Positions 38,085-48,822 of a stretch of DNA of 64,000 nt are shown here, piece after piece. Position numbers and translations under genes: made by a program. The notes under the pieces are model-generated. The model was not told the origin of the DNA and did not search any database. It saw nothing but the letters and a program-made list of their open reading frames with translations. Origin of the DNA: Amycolatopsis roodepoortensis (GTDB lineage: Bacteria > Actinomycetota > Actinomycetes > Mycobacteriales > Pseudonocardiaceae). Numbering within the stretch: the stretch's first letter is position 1; the number at the start of each line of letters is the position of its first letter. Location of the stretch: assembly GCF_014873915.1 (NCBI RefSeq), contig NZ_JADBEJ010000004.1:682001-746000 (forward strand), read 5' to 3'.

Positions 38085-40082
38085 TCAGTCGTCGTCGTTC
38101 GAGCCGAGGGCCGTCTTCGAGACCTGCATGAGGAACTCGATGTTGGTCTTCGTCTTGCGCAGACGCGAGATCAGCAGGTCGATGGCCTGCTGCGAGTCCA
38201 GCGCGTGCAGCACCCGGTGCAGCTTGTGGGTGACCGCGAGCTCGTCCGGCGAAAGCAGCAGGTCTTCCTTGCGGGTACCGGACGGGTTGATGTCCACCGC
38301 GGGGAACACGCGCCGCTCGGCGATCTTCCGGTCGAGCTTGAGGTCCGCGTTCGCGGTGCCCTTGAACTCTTCGAAGATGACCGTGTCACCGGTGGACCCG
38401 GTTTCGACCATCGTCGTGGCGAAGATCGTCAGCGAACCGCCGTTCTCGATGTTGCGCGCCGCGCCGAGGAACCGCTTCGGCGGGAACAGCGCCGTCGAGT
38501 CGACACCACCGGAGAGGATCCGGCCGGACGCCGGGGCCGCGAGGTTGTACGCGCGGCCCAGACGGGTGATCGAGTCGAGCAGCACGACGACGTCGTGGCC
38601 CATCTCGACCAGGCGCTTCGCCCGCTCGATGGCCAGCTCCGCGACCGAGGTGTGGTCGGACGGCGGGCGGTCGAAGGTGGAGGCGATGACCTCACCCTTC
38701 ACCGACCGCTGCATGTCGGTGACCTCTTCCGGACGCTCGTCCACGAGCACGACCATCAGGTGGCACTCGGGGTTGTTCGTCGAGATCGCGTTCGCGATGT
38801 CCTGCATGATCGTCGTCTTGCCGGCCTTCGGCGGCGACACGATCAGGGCACGCTGCCCCTTGCCGACCGGCATCACCAGGTCGATGACGCGGGTGGTGAG
38901 CTTGTGCGGCTCGGTCTCGAGGCGCAGTCGCTCGTTCGGGTACAGCGGCGTCAGCTTGGTGAACTCCGGACGACGCTTCGACTCGTCCGGCTCCAGGCCG
39001 TTGATCGAGTCGACGCGCACCAGCGGGTTGAACTTCTGCCGCTGCTGCTCGCCGTCACGCGGCTGGCGCACGACACCGGTGATGGCGTCACCGCGGCGCA
39101 GGCCGTACTTGCGGACCAGCGAAAGCGAGACGTACACGTCGTTCGGCCCGGCGAGGTAGCCCGAGGTGCGCACGAACGCGTAGTTGTCGAGCACGTCCAG
39201 GATGCCCGCGACGGGCAGCAGGACGTCGTCCTCGCGGATCTCGGTGTCGGGCGAACCGCCCTGTTCGCGGCCACCGCCGGAACCACGGCGGCGACGGTCG
39301 CGGAAGCGACGGCCGCGACGGCCGCCTTCCTCGTCGTCGTCACCCTGCGGGCCCTGGCCCTGCCGCTGGCTGTTGTCCTGGCCGCCGCCCTGCTGGTTGC
39401 GCTGGCGGTTGTCCTGGCCACGGCCGTCGCGGTTGCCCTGACGGTTGCCGCCCTCGCCGCGGTCACCACGGTCACGCTGGTCACCACGCTCGCCGCGCTC
39501 GCGCTGTTCACCGCGCTCACGCTGCTGACCGCCCTGCTCGGGCGAGCCCGCGGCACGGTTGGAGCCGCGGCGACGACGGTTGCGGCCGCCCTCTTCCTGC
39601 TGCGGCTGGCCGTCCTGCTGGGCCCCGTTCTCCTGCTGCGCGGGCCGCTCGGCGGCGGGCGCGGAGCCGTTCTCCGAAGACCTCTCAGCCTTTTCGGTCT
39701 TCTCGGCCTTCTCGGCCTTCTCGGCGCGAGGAGCCTCGGCCGGAGCCGTTTCGGCCTTCGGGGCCTCCTGCTTCGGGGCCTCCTGCTTGGGCGCTTCGGC
39801 CTTGGGGGCCTTACGCGGAGCGTCGATCCCCTCGAGCGGAAGCGTTTCGCTCGCCGCGGCGGGGGTCTTGCGCTTGGTCTTGCCCTGGCGCTCGCGGATG
39901 GCCGCGATCAGATCGCCCTTGCGCATACCCGTGGTCTCGCCGATGCCGAGGTCCCCAGCGATCGAGCGCAGCTCGGCGACGGTCTTGCCGGTCAATCCGC
40001 CGACCGTGCGCTTGGGAGCGACGGCGCCGTTCGACTCGGCGGCGCCACCTTCGACGTCGCTCAAAAGATCGGTGTTGCTCAC
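38085..40082 (-). CDS. rho: Transcription termination factor Rho with long disordered insert
   Basis: 665 residues from GTG 40082, preceded by AGGAAGGAC. The N-terminal Rho-N/SAP-like helices (GKTVAELRSIAGDLGIGETTGMRKGDLI) are followed by about 210 residues of low complexity (about 68-280). That insert has an Ala/Lys/Glu repeat part (EAPKQEAPKQEAPK) and an Arg/Gly/Gln/Asn-rich part. The OSB RNA-binding domain (VAGILDVLDNYAFVRTSGYL) and the RecA-like motor with Walker A SPPKAGKTT (about 412-420) follow. Such inserts are known from high-GC actinobacterial Rho and add RNA affinity; this one is at the long end. Confidence 0.95.
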   Translation of the reverse strand: MSNTDLLSDVEGGAAESNGAVAPKRTVGGLTGKTVAELRSIAGDLGIGETTGMRKGDLIAAIRERQGKTKRKTPAAASETLPLEGIDAPRKAPKAEAPKQEAPKQEAPKAETAPAEAPRAEKAEKAEKTEKAERSSENGSAPAAERPAQQENGAQQDGQPQQEEGGRNRRRRGSNRAAGSPEQGGQQRERGEQRERGERGDQRDRGDRGEGGNRQGNRDGRGQDNRQRNQQGGGQDNSQRQGQGPQGDDDEEGGRRGRRFRDRRRRGSGGGREQGGSPDTEIREDDVLLPVAGILDVLDNYAFVRTSGYLAGPNDVYVSLSLVRKYGLRRGDAITGVVRQPRDGEQQRQKFNPLVRVDSINGLEPDESKRRPEFTKLTPLYPNERLRLETEPHKLTTRVIDLVMPVGKGQRALIVSPPKAGKTTIMQDIANAISTNNPECHLMVVLVDERPEEVTDMQRSVKGEVIASTFDRPPSDHTSVAELAIERAKRLVEMGHDVVVLLDSITRLGRAYNLAAPASGRILSGGVDSTALFPPKRFLGAARNIENGGSLTIFATTMVETGSTGDTVIFEEFKGTANADLKLDRKIAERRVFPAVDINPSGTRKEDLLLSPDELAVTHKLHRVLHALDSQQAIDLLISRLRKTKTNIEFLMQVSKTALGSNDDD

Positions 40083-40503
40083 AAATGTCCTTCCTGACCG
40101 ATCCACGCCTCCAGGTGGATCAGCGGACCGCCGCTCGCGTCCGATTGCGAAACGGCGTAATTGGCCCCCGATACGGGCGATCAGCTCCTCGGCCGTGTCG
40201 AACACAGCTAGAAGGCCTCCAGCACAGGGATTTGCGTCCTCCAAACGGAGGAAGCGGAATTCGGCACCGCCGGAACCGGGAACCCGCCTGCGTCCATCCG
40301 CTACTCCCCGCTTGCCAGGCGGTGCACGGAACTGGCGGATCAACGAAGGATGCGGGCCAAGGATGACACTGGTCACCTGGACCGGCACCGGGTGCGGAAA
40401 CGCACGGTGATCGAACGCCCCCGAGGGTAGACCGCACCACGGCCCGGTGCAACAACCACCCCCCCCGCGTGGCGGGATGGGGCTCCGGCATGTGACCGAG
40501 GCT
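40083..40503 (-). other. Long leader between thrB and rho
   Basis: 421 bases without a supported gene. A small hairpin GATCCAC/GTGGATC (40100-40106 and 40115-40121) lies about 20 bases before the rho start, next to the ribosome site. A C8 run near 40451 lies closer to thrB. A long rho leader would suit Rho autoregulation, but nothing in the sequence proves it. Confidence 0.35.
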
Positions 40504-41385
40504 TTACTGAGCCGCAACCTGAACGCCGCCCGGATCGATCGGCAGCTCGGTGACGTCGAAAGACGTAACGTCGACGCCCGCCGGGAGTATTCCGCCGGTG
40601 GTCAGCGCGAGCACGGTCGGACCGGCTCCGGAGATGGCCGCGGCCACTCCTTCGGCCCTCAGCGCGCGCACCAGTTCGCTGCTCGCGGGGTACGCGGGCG
40701 CCCGGTAGTGCTGATGGAGCCGATCTTCGGTCGCGGAGAGCAACAGGTCCGGGCGCGAGGTGAGCGCGTGGACCACGAGCGCCGCGCGGCCCGCCGTGAA
40801 CGCCGCGTCGGCGTGCGGGACCTGGGCGGGGAGCAGCCCGCGCGTGGCGTCGGTCGAGGACCGCAGCGCCGGGACGGCGACCACGGGCCGGATGTCGTGA
40901 TGCGGCTGGAGCCGTTCGGCACGGAACCGCTCGCCCTCGGTCCAGGCGACCACGAAGCCGCCCAGCAGGCTCGCCGCGGCGTTGTCGGCGTGCCCTTCGA
41001 ACTCGGCTGCCAGCTGCAGCGCGTCGTCGTCCAGGGCCTTCTCAGCCAGCGCGTACGCCGCCGCGACCCCGGTCACGACGGCGGACGCCGACGATCCGAG
41101 GCCGCGGGCGTGCGGGATGGCGTTGAAACAGCGCAGATGCAGGCCTGGCGGCCGGACGCCGAGGTGCTCGCATGCCCGCCGGAAAGCCCGCACGACCAGG
41201 TGCGACTCGTCGACCGGGACGTCGTCGACGCCGCCCGCGCCGGCGTCGATCACCTCGATCTTCAGCCCGGCGTCGGTGATCCGGAGTTCGACCCGGTCGT
41301 ACAGCGCGAGCGCCAGGCCGAGCGAGTCGAATCCCGGGCCGAGGTTGGCCGACGACGCCGGGACCTTGACCTCGATCAGCGTCAT
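40504..41385 (-). CDS. thrB: Homoserine kinase
   Basis: 293 residues from ATG 41385. The GHMP kinase ATP loop is [16 protein letters not shown], the N-terminal motif is [19 protein letters not shown], and the C-terminal motif is [13 protein letters not shown]. It phosphorylates homoserine for threonine synthesis. The start overlaps the thrC stop by four bases, so it is the last gene of the lysA-hom-thrC-thrB operon. Confidence 0.95.
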   Translation of the reverse strand: MTLIEVKVPASSANLGPGFDSLGLALALYDRVELRITDAGLKIEVIDAGAGGVDDVPVDESHLVVRAFRRACEHLGVRPPGLHLRCFNAIPHARGLGSSASAVVTGVAAAYALAEKALDDDALQLAAEFEGHADNAAASLLGGFVVAWTEGERFRAERLQPHHDIRPVVAVPALRSSTDATRGLLPAQVPHADAAFTAGRAALVVHALTSRPDLLLSATEDRLHQHYRAPAYPASSELVRALRAEGVAAAISGAGPTVLALTTGGILPAGVDVTSFDVTELPIDPGGVQVAAQ

Positions 41386-42443
41386 CGCAGGTCCAGCGCG
41401 GCGGCGACGGCGGTCGGGTCGACGGCGAGCGGCTCGACCTCGACGTTGCCCTCCAAGGCCGTGGCCGGGTCCTTCAGACCGTGCCCTGTGACGGTGCACA
41501 CCACGGTCGAGCCTTTCGGCAGGCGCCCGTCCGCGGCCGTGGCGAGCAGGCCCGCGACGCTGGTCGCCGAAGCGGGCTCGACGAACACGCCCTCCTTGCG
41601 GGCGAGCAGCCGGTACGCCTCGAGGATCTTCTCGTCGGTGATCGCGTCGAACAGCCCGGCGGAGGCGTTCTTCGCCTTCATCGCACCGTCCCAGGACGCG
41701 GGGCTGCCGATGCGGATCGCGGTCGCGATGGTGTCCGGATCGGCCACCGGCTCGCCGTGCACGAGCGGCGCGGCACCGGCCGCCTGGAAGCCGAACATCC
41801 GCGGGGTGTTCTTCACCACACCGTCGCCCGCGTACTCGGAATATCCGGCCCAGTAGGCGGTGATGTTGCCCGCGTTTCCGACCGGCAGGCAGTGGATGTC
41901 CGGCGCCCGGCCGAGGACGTCGCAGATCTCGAACGCGGCCGACTTCTGGCCGGCGATGCGCACCGGGTTGACCGAGTTGACCAGGGTCACCGGGTAGTCG
42001 ATGGCGGTCTTCTGCGCCAGTTCGAGGCAGTCGTCGAAGTTGCCATCCACCTGCAGGATCCGCGCGCCGTGCAGGACGGCCTGGGCGAGTTTGCCCATCG
42101 CGATCTTGCCCTGCGGGACGAGCACCGCGCAGGTGAGCCCGGCGCGGGCGGCGTAGGCCGCGGCCGACGCCGACGTGTTGCCGGTGGAGGCGCAGATGAC
42201 GGCCTGCAGCCCGCTGGCGAGCGCGTGCGTGATGGCCACGGTCATCCCGCGGTCCTTGAACGACCCGGTCGGGTTCGCGCCTTCGACCTTGAGGTGGACC
42301 TCGCAGCCGGTCAGTTCCGAGAGGTGCGGGGCGGGCAGCAGCGGCGTGTTGCCTTCGCCGAGCGTGATCACCTTCGCGCCGGAGGGGACCGGGATCCGGT
42401 CCGGATAAGCCTGGATGATCCCCGGCCACGGTTGGGAAATCAC
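41382..42443 (-). CDS. thrC: Threonine synthase
   Basis: 353-residue PLP enzyme. Lys63 in GSFKDRGM binds the cofactor, [13 protein letters not shown] is the phosphate-binding part, and [10 protein letters not shown] the Gly-rich loop. It converts O-phosphohomoserine to threonine. The GTG start at 42443 overlaps the hom stop. Confidence 0.96.
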   Translation of the reverse strand: MISQPWPGIIQAYPDRIPVPSGAKVITLGEGNTPLLPAPHLSELTGCEVHLKVEGANPTGSFKDRGMTVAITHALASGLQAVICASTGNTSASAAAYAARAGLTCAVLVPQGKIAMGKLAQAVLHGARILQVDGNFDDCLELAQKTAIDYPVTLVNSVNPVRIAGQKSAAFEICDVLGRAPDIHCLPVGNAGNITAYWAGYSEYAGDGVVKNTPRMFGFQAAGAAPLVHGEPVADPDTIATAIRIGSPASWDGAMKAKNASAGLFDAITDEKILEAYRLLARKEGVFVEPASATSVAGLLATAADGRLPKGSTVVCTVTGHGLKDPATALEGNVEVEPLAVDPTAVAAALDLR

Positions 42444-43750
42444 TGGTCTTCGCCTTCCACCCGCATCACACTGACGACCTGGTTCACCACATCGAGCTGG
42501 GCAATGTCGTCCACAGTGGACCGCAATGCCGCGTCCGGCGCCAGGTGGGTGACCACGACCAGGCTGGCCGTGTCGTTCGCGTCACGCTGCCGCACCGCGG
42601 CGATGCTGACGCCGTGCCCGGCGAACGCCTGGGCCACCTGGGCGAGGACACCCGCTCGATCGGCCACGTCGAGACTGACGTGGTACCGCGTCGGCGTCTG
42701 GCCCATCGGCCTGACCGGGAGCGCGGCGTGCGCGGATTCGCGCGGGCCACGTCCGCCGACGACCCGGTTCCGAGCCACCGCGACGAGGTCGCCGAGCACG
42801 GCACTCGCGGTCGGCGCGCCACCGGCGCCCTGACCGTAGAACATGAGCTCACCGGCGGCGTCGGCCTCGACGTAGACGGCGTTGTACGCGCCGCCGACCC
42901 CGGCGAGCTGGTGGCCGCGCGGGATCATCACCGGATGCACGCGCGCCGAAACGGATTCGGTGCCGTCGTCGGCGGTGACGCGTTCGCAGATGGCGAGCAG
43001 TTTCACCGTGCGGCCCAGCACGTTCGCCGCGGCGAGGTCCGACGCGGTGACGTCGGCGATGCCCTCGCGGTGCACGTCGGACGCGGTCACCCGGGTGTGG
43101 AACGCGAGCGAGGCGAGGATCGCGGCCTTGGACGCCGCGTCGTAGCCGTCGACGTCGGCCGTCGGGTCCGCCTCCGCGTAACCGAGCCTGCTGGCCTCTT
43201 CCAGCGTTTCCGCGTAACCGGCGCCGGTGGAGTCCATCGCCGAGAGGATGTAGTTGGTGGTGCCGTTGACGATGCCCATCACGCGGGTGATGCGGTCGCC
43301 GGCCAGCGATTCGCGCAGCGGGCGCAGCAACGGGATCGCCCCGGCCACGGCCGCCTCGAAGTACAGGTCGACACCCGCCGCGTCGGCGGCCTCGAACAGC
43401 TCCGCGGAATGCTCGGCGAGCAGCGCTTTGTTCGCCGTGACAACGGATTTCCCGGCCTTGAGCGCGTCGAGCAGCCACTCCCGCACCGGCTCGATACCGC
43501 CGACCAGCTCGACGACGACGTCGACGTCCGGGGAGGTGACGAGCTTCGTCACGTCGGAGGTGACCAGTTCCGGCGGCAGCTCGGGGTGCTTGTCGGGGCG
43601 CCGTACCGCGATGCCGGCCAGCTCCACCTTGGCGCCCGCCCTGGCCGCGAGTTCCTCCGCCTGCTCGGTGAGCAGCCGGACGACCTCGCCGCCGACCGTC
43701 CCGCAGCCCAGCAGGGCGACCCTGATCACGCGTTCGTCCACAGTAGACAC
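42440..43750 (-). CDS. hom: Homoserine dehydrogenase with ACT domain
   Basis: 436 residues. The NAD(P) fold has [17 protein letters not shown]. The catalytic domain shows [33 protein letters not shown] and [20 protein letters not shown]. The C-terminal ACT domain ([28 protein letters not shown]) implies feedback by threonine. The GTG start at 43750 has a GGAGG site inside the 3' end of lysA. Confidence 0.96.
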   Translation of the reverse strand: MSTVDERVIRVALLGCGTVGGEVVRLLTEQAEELAARAGAKVELAGIAVRRPDKHPELPPELVTSDVTKLVTSPDVDVVVELVGGIEPVREWLLDALKAGKSVVTANKALLAEHSAELFEAADAAGVDLYFEAAVAGAIPLLRPLRESLAGDRITRVMGIVNGTTNYILSAMDSTGAGYAETLEEASRLGYAEADPTADVDGYDAASKAAILASLAFHTRVTASDVHREGIADVTASDLAAANVLGRTVKLLAICERVTADDGTESVSARVHPVMIPRGHQLAGVGGAYNAVYVEADAAGELMFYGQGAGGAPTASAVLGDLVAVARNRVVGGRGPRESAHAALPVRPMGQTPTRYHVSLDVADRAGVLAQVAQAFAGHGVSIAAVRQRDANDTASLVVVTHLAPDAALRSTVDDIAQLDVVNQVVSVMRVEGEDQ

Positions 43751-43753
43751 TTG

Positions 43754-45187
43754 CTAGACCTCCAGGCGCAGCATGTCGTCCGTCGTCTCCCGCCGCAGCA
43801 GCACGCGGGCGCTGCCGTTGCGCACGGCCACCACCGCGGGCCGCGGCTGCCGGTTGTACCCGCTGGCCATCGAGTAGCAGTACGCCCCGGTGGCCGCCAC
43901 GGCGAGCAGGTCGCCGGGAGCAAGGGTGTCCGGGAGCCAGCAGTCGCGGACGACGATGTCGCCGGACTCACAGTGTTTTCCCACGACCCGGGACAGCGCG
44001 GCGGCGGCCTGGCCGTCCCCGTCGTCGTCCGCCGACCGGGATACGAGACGGCAGTCGTACACCGCGTCGTAGAGCGCGGTGCGGATGTTGTCGCTCATAC
44101 CGCCGTCGACGCTGACGTAGCGGCGGGCTGCCTTGTCGCCGAGCGAGACGTCCTTGATGGTGCCGACCTCGTACAGCGTGATCGTGCCGGGGCCGGCGAT
44201 GGCGCGGCCGGGCTCGCCGGCGATCTTCGGCACCGGAAGGCCCGCGTACTCGCATTCCTTGCGGACGATCTCGCGGATCTGCGTGATCATCTGCGCGGGC
44301 GGGGGCGGGTTGTCCTTGTCGGTGTAGGCGATACCGAAACCACCGCCGAGGTCGACGATCGACAGCTGGTCGAGCAGGTCGGTGCCGTGCTCCTTGGCGA
44401 GTTCGGCCAGCAGGCCGACCACTCGGCGGGCGGCGACCTCGAAACCGTCGGCGTCGAAGATCTGCGAGCCGATGTGGCTGTGCAGGCCGATCAGCTTCAG
44501 CGACGGCGCGTTGAGCACGCGGCGCACGGCCTCGGCCGCGTCACCGGAAGCCAGCGAGAAACCGAACTTCTGGTCTTCGTGCGCGGTCGCGATGAATTCG
44601 TGCGTATGCGCCTCGACGCCGACGGTCACCCGAATGAGGACGTTCTGCACGACGTCGTGCCGGGCGGCGACGTCGGCCAGCCGCGCGATCTCGTAGTAGG
44701 AGTCCACCACGACCGTGCCGACGCCCGCTTCGACGGCGGCTTCCAGCTCGGGCAGCGACTTGTTGTTGCCGTGGAAGGTGATCCGCTCCGCCGGGAAGTC
44801 CGCCCGCTGTGCCACGGCGAGCTCGCCGCCGCTGCAGACGTCCAGGCTCAGCCCCTGCTCGGCCACCCAGCGGGCGATCTCGATGGAGAGGAAGGCCTTG
44901 GACGCGTAGTGCACGAGCGCCGGGTCGTCGAACGCCTCGGCGTAGTCGGCGCAGCGGGACTTGAAGTCGGCCTCGTCGACGACGAACAGCGGCGTGCCGT
45001 ACTTCTCGGCGAGCTCGCGGACGTCGACCCCGGCGATGCGGACGACGCCGTCACCGCCGCGGAAAGTATTGCGGGGCCAGACTTTCGGGTACAGCCTGTC
45101 GAGTTCTTCGGGACTCGACGGCGGGAAACCGGAGGCGTCGGCGTGGGGGTAGACGTCGGCGTGGCGGGGGCCCGCGGGGTGAGCCAT
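43754..45187 (-). CDS. lysA: Diaminopimelate decarboxylase
   Basis: 477-residue PLP enzyme of alanine-racemase fold III. Lys97 in VHYASKAFL binds the cofactor. [21 protein letters not shown] and [12 protein letters not shown] are family blocks. The substrate-binding Cys segment CESGDI is present. It makes lysine from meso-DAP, so it links lysine and wall-precursor supply. It follows argS by six bases. Confidence 0.95.
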   Translation of the reverse strand: MAHPAGPRHADVYPHADASGFPPSSPEELDRLYPKVWPRNTFRGGDGVVRIAGVDVRELAEKYGTPLFVVDEADFKSRCADYAEAFDDPALVHYASKAFLSIEIARWVAEQGLSLDVCSGGELAVAQRADFPAERITFHGNNKSLPELEAAVEAGVGTVVVDSYYEIARLADVAARHDVVQNVLIRVTVGVEAHTHEFIATAHEDQKFGFSLASGDAAEAVRRVLNAPSLKLIGLHSHIGSQIFDADGFEVAARRVVGLLAELAKEHGTDLLDQLSIVDLGGGFGIAYTDKDNPPPPAQMITQIREIVRKECEYAGLPVPKIAGEPGRAIAGPGTITLYEVGTIKDVSLGDKAARRYVSVDGGMSDNIRTALYDAVYDCRLVSRSADDDGDGQAAAALSRVVGKHCESGDIVVRDCWLPDTLAPGDLLAVAATGAYCYSMASGYNRQPRPAVVAVRNGSARVLLRRETTDDMLRLEV

Positions 45188-45193
45188 TCTGGG

Positions 45194-46849
45194 TTACATC
45201 CGTTCCGGAGCAGAGACACCGAGCACGTTGAGGCCGTTCGCCAGCACCTGGCGGGCGGCCTGGCACAGCGCGAGCCGGGCGAACGTGAGGGGGGTGGCCT
45301 CCTCGTCGCCCTGGGGAAGAACACGGCCCACGGTGTAGAACTTGTGGTACGCGCCGGCGAGTTCTTCGAGGTACCGGGCGACGCGGTGCGGTTCGCGCAG
45401 CTGTGCGGCCCGGCGGAGGACGGTCGGGAATTCGCCGATCGTGCGGATCAGATCGCCCTCGGCGGGCAGCGTAAGCAGGCCGAAGTCCACTTCGCCATCG
45501 GATTTCAGGCCGAGGTCGGCGGCGTTGCGCTGCAACGAGGACAGCCGCGCGTGGGCGTACTGGACGTAGTAGACCGGGTTGTCGTTGGAGTGCTTGCGGA
45601 GCAGATCGAGGTCGATGTCCAAAGTGGAATCGACGGAGTAGCGGATCAGCTCGTAGCGGGCCGCGTCGACGCCGACGGTGCCGACCAGGTCCTCCATGGT
45701 GATCACGGTGCCGGCGCGCTTGCTCATCCGGACCGGTTTGCCCTCGGAGACCAGGTTGACCATCTGGCCGATCAGCACCTCGACCACGGCCGGGTCGTCG
45801 CCGAAGGCGGCCGCGGCGGCCTTGAGCCGGGCGATGTAGCCGTGGTGGTCCGCGCCGAGCATGTAGATGCAGAGGTCGAAACCGCGCTTGCGCTTGTCCT
45901 GGAAGTAGGCGAGGTCGCCGGCGATGTAGGCCGGGTTGCCGTCCTTCTTGATGACGACGCGGTCCTTGTCGTCGCCGTGCTCCTTGGACTTGAGCCACCA
46001 GGCGCCGTCTTCGAAGTAGAGGTTCCCGGAGTCCTTCAGCTGCTGGACCGAGGACGACACGGCGCCGGACTCGTGCAGCGAGTTCTCGTGGAAGTAGACG
46101 TCGAAATCGGTGCCGAAATCGTGCAGGCTCTGCTTGATCTCGGTGAACATCAGCTCGATGCCGACGCGGCGGAAGGTCTCGGCACGCTCGTCTTCGGGCA
46201 GCGAGAGCGCGCTCGGCTCCTGGCGGATGACCTCGGCGGCGATGTCGTTGATGTAACCGCCCGCGTAGCCGTCCTCGGGGGCGGGCTCGCCCTTGGCGGC
46301 GGCGATCAGGGACCGGACGAAGCGGTCGATCTGCGCGCCGTGGTCGTTGAAGTAGTACTCGCGGGTGACCTGGCCGCCCTGCGCGGACAGCACGCGGCCC
46401 AGCGCGTCGCCGACCGCGGCCCAGCGGGTGCCGCCGAGGTGGATCGGGCCGGTCGGGTTCGCCGAGACGAACTCGAGGTTGATCTTGACGCCCGCCAGCG
46501 CGTCGCCGAGGCCGTACTTCTCGCCGGCGTCGAGCACCTGCTGGACGATCTGGCCCTGCGCGTCGGCGGCGAGCCGCAGGTTGAGGAAGCCCGGCCCGGC
46601 GACCTCGGCCGAGTCGATACCGTCGGTGGCCGAGAGCGCCTCGGCCAGCGCGTCGGCGAAGTCGCGGGGCTTCATCCCGGCCTTCTTGGCCACCTGCAGC
46701 GCCAGGTTGGTCGCGTAATCGCCGTGCTCGGGGTTGCGGGGACGCTCGATCGTCACCTTCTCCGGCAGCACGGAATCGTCGAGGCCGCGCGCGGTGAGAA
46801 CCTGCACGGCGGAGTTACGGACCAGGTCGGCGAGAGCTGCGGGAGTCAC
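45194..46849 (-). CDS. argS: Arginyl-tRNA synthetase
   Basis: 551 residues from GTG 46849, matching the length known for M. tuberculosis ArgS. The HIGH-like motif is [11 protein letters not shown], the class I C-terminal loop is [12 protein letters not shown], and the anticodon-binding domain ends [13 protein letters not shown] frame to 46981 exists but its extra 44 residues are not enzyme-like. It is the first gene of the aspartate-family operon, an arrangement conserved across Actinobacteria. Confidence 0.94.
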   Translation of the reverse strand: MTPAALADLVRNSAVQVLTARGLDDSVLPEKVTIERPRNPEHGDYATNLALQVAKKAGMKPRDFADALAEALSATDGIDSAEVAGPGFLNLRLAADAQGQIVQQVLDAGEKYGLGDALAGVKINLEFVSANPTGPIHLGGTRWAAVGDALGRVLSAQGGQVTREYYFNDHGAQIDRFVRSLIAAAKGEPAPEDGYAGGYINDIAAEVIRQEPSALSLPEDERAETFRRVGIELMFTEIKQSLHDFGTDFDVYFHENSLHESGAVSSSVQQLKDSGNLYFEDGAWWLKSKEHGDDKDRVVIKKDGNPAYIAGDLAYFQDKRKRGFDLCIYMLGADHHGYIARLKAAAAAFGDDPAVVEVLIGQMVNLVSEGKPVRMSKRAGTVITMEDLVGTVGVDAARYELIRYSVDSTLDIDLDLLRKHSNDNPVYYVQYAHARLSSLQRNAADLGLKSDGEVDFGLLTLPAEGDLIRTIGEFPTVLRRAAQLREPHRVARYLEELAGAYHKFYTVGRVLPQGDEEATPLTFARLALCQAARQVLANGLNVLGVSAPERM

Positions 46850-47004
46850 TCGCGGAATTCTAGGTGTGACCTGGTCCGGGCTTCGCAGCGACCGCCGGAA
46901 GGTGTGAGCCAAGCCGGTGATCTTCCGGCTGTTCACGGTGATCAGACGCGCGGTCTCTACACTGGCCCGCGCAGGGACCACCCCCTTTGGAGAACGCAGG
47001 AGCC

Positions 47005-47853
47005 ATGGCTAACGGGACAACCAGAAAAAAGGGCGCGTCGTCGAAGAACGCCATGAAGGCCGCCCGTAGTTCCGTCGTGTCCAAGAAGGGCACGCCCTGG
47101 GGCACGATCATCGCCGTCGTCGCGATCGTCGCCCTGGCGGCCTCGGTGGTCACCTATTACATGGTCGCTTCCGCGCCGAAGCGCGATCAGAAGACCCGCG
47201 AAGAGGCCGCCGCCGCCTTCGCCCCCTCGCAGCAGGACCCGGACCCGTCCAAGCGCATCCCCGGCGTGACCACGGCCACCTACGAGGGCTCCGTGCACGT
47301 CTCGGCCGCCGAGCGGGTCGCGTACGACAAGACCCCGCCCTTCGGTGGTCCGCACGACCAGGCCTGGGCCGCGTGCAACGGCGTCGTCTACGAAAAGGCC
47401 GTCCGCAACGAGAACATGGTCCACGGTCTCGAGCACGGCGCGGTCTGGATCGCCTACAACCCGGCGCAGGTCACCGGCGAGGCGCTGGACCTGCTGAAGG
47501 TGCGTGTCGAGGGCAAGCCGTACATGGTGATGTCGCCGTACCCGAACCTGGACAAGCCGATCTCCGTGCAGTCCTGGGGCCACCAGCTGAAGCTGGACTC
47601 CGCCTCCGACGAGCGGATCGACCAGTTCGTCGCCGCGCTGCGCACCAACCCGTTCGGCGCGTACCCCGAGCGTGACGCCACCTGCGACGCGCAGATCGAG
47701 CCGGGCGACTTCGACCCGACCCCGCCGGGGCCGGACGCCAAGCCGATGGACTACAAGGGCAGCGCGGGCACGCAGCCGGACCAGCCCGGCACCGGCCAGA
47801 GCGGCGTTCCTTCCGCGCCCGCCACCCAGCCCTCGGCGCCCGCGAGCAACTAG
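47005..47853 (+). CDS. DUF3105 membrane-anchored protein
   Basis: 282 residues from ATG 47005 after GCAGGAG. A basic Ser/Lys-rich cytoplasmic N-terminus and one TM helix (about 34-52) lead to an outer domain with [19 protein letters not shown] and [18 protein letters not shown], the DUF3105 hallmark. A Pro/Thr/Ser tail ends it. The His and Cys residues suggest metal binding, but the family has no defined role. The next gene overlaps it by one base. A TACACT -10-like hexamer lies 40 bases upstream. Confidence 0.8.
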   Translation: MANGTTRKKGASSKNAMKAARSSVVSKKGTPWGTIIAVVAIVALAASVVTYYMVASAPKRDQKTREEAAAAFAPSQQDPDPSKRIPGVTTATYEGSVHVSAAERVAYDKTPPFGGPHDQAWAACNGVVYEKAVRNENMVHGLEHGAVWIAYNPAQVTGEALDLLKVRVEGKPYMVMSPYPNLDKPISVQSWGHQLKLDSASDERIDQFVAALRTNPFGAYPERDATCDAQIEPGDFDPTPPGPDAKPMDYKGSAGTQPDQPGTGQSGVPSAPATQPSAPASN

Positions 47854-48572
47854 TGAGCCAAGTGGACCCCGATCTCCAGTACGTCGACGAACCGGACGGC
47901 ACCTCGCGGTCGACCAAGAGCCGATGGCTGGTGATCGGGGCCGCCCTGGTCGTCATGGTGATCCTCGGCTTCGGCCTCGGCGCGCTGACGACCAGGCTGA
48001 TCGACTCCGAACCGGAGCAGAAGACGCCGGGCGCGGGCTCCGTCGAGGTCGGCTTCGCGCAGGACATGTCGGTGCACCACCTCCAGGCCGTCACCATGGC
48101 GGGCTGGGCGCGGGACCACACGACCGATCCGGCGATCAAGACCCTCGCGTTCGACATCGAGCGCACGCAGACCGGCCAGGTGGGGCGGATGAAGGGCTGG
48201 CTGGGCCTGTGGGGCCAGCCCGAGCAGACGAGCGGCGCCTACATGACCTGGATGACCGAGCCGTCCGGCCACGGCGGGCACGGTGGCGCCGACATGAAGG
48301 CGTCGAACGGCGCGCCGATGCCGGGGATGGCGACGTCGGCCGAACTGGCCAAGCTGCGGTCGCTGACCGGCAAGGAGATGGACGTCTTCTTCCTCCAGCT
48401 GATGCTGCGGCACCACCAGGGCGGGACGGCGATGGCCCAGTACGGCCACGATCACACGTCGATCGCGGACGTGAAGTCACTGACCCAGAGCATGCTGGTC
48501 TCGCAGGGCGCCGAGGTCACGCTGATGAGGGGGCTCCTCCAGGAACGCGGTGCGGCCCCCCTTCCCGCCTGA
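47853..48572 (+). CDS. DUF305 membrane-anchored protein, four-helix metal-binding type
   Basis: 239 residues from GTG 47853, whose G is the last base of the DUF3105 stop. One TM helix (about 25-47) is followed by the DUF305 domain: FAQDMSVHHLQAVTMAGWA and, in the second half, MLRHHQGGTAMAQYG, with a His/Gly/Met-rich linker (HGGHGGADM). The HH pairs are typical of this ferritin-like family, often linked to copper. Together with DUF3105 it forms a common actinobacterial surface pair. Confidence 0.82.
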   Translation: MSQVDPDLQYVDEPDGTSRSTKSRWLVIGAALVVMVILGFGLGALTTRLIDSEPEQKTPGAGSVEVGFAQDMSVHHLQAVTMAGWARDHTTDPAIKTLAFDIERTQTGQVGRMKGWLGLWGQPEQTSGAYMTWMTEPSGHGGHGGADMKASNGAPMPGMATSAELAKLRSLTGKEMDVFFLQLMLRHHQGGTAMAQYGHDHTSIADVKSLTQSMLVSQGAEVTLMRGLLQERGAAPLPA

Positions 48573-48575
48573 CAC

Positions 48576-48644
48576 TATGCATTTCGTCCTCTGAATGCGG
48601 TGGTTCGCTTTGCCGACTACCGCATCCAGAGGACGAATTGCGTA
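48576..48644. repeat. Palindrome copy A (imperfect) beside copy B
   Basis: Arms 48576-48605 and 48615-48644 pair with a few mismatches and contain ATTTCGTCCTCTG. It directly follows the DUF305 stop. The same arm sequence recurs in copy B at 48740. Confidence 0.6.
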
Positions 48645-48739
48645 TGGGGGCAGGCGGGGTGTGTGGAGATAGGGACGTTGAGTGTCTCTATTCCCGCACA
48701 GCGCATACGCAGCGTGAGCGGCCTAGGCGGCGAGGGACT

Positions 48740-48818
48740 CTCCTGATGCATTTCGTCCTCTGGATGCGGTAGTTCGTGTCGCGAACTACCGCATCCAGAG
48801 GACGAAATGCGTCAGGAG
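48740..48818. repeat. Palindrome copy B, 37-bp arms
   Basis: Arms 48740-48776 and 48782-48818 with one mismatch, the longest stem in the window. It ends four bases before the CDF stop. About 95 bases separate it from copy A. The two copies bracket a short stretch with no gene. Confidence 0.65.
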
Positions 48819-48822
48819 GGGG

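Noticed and set aside
40504..42429. A 641-residue fusion frame through thrC and thrB
   Set aside because: The first part is an out-of-frame reading of thrC. Only the part from 41385 is real (thrB).
42545..47056. 1503-codon open frame on the plus strand across lysA, hom and argS
   Set aside because: It is antisense to four well-identified genes. Its Arg/Val/Asp/Gly-rich composition is what high-GC codon bias gives on the opposite strand, and no domain is visible.
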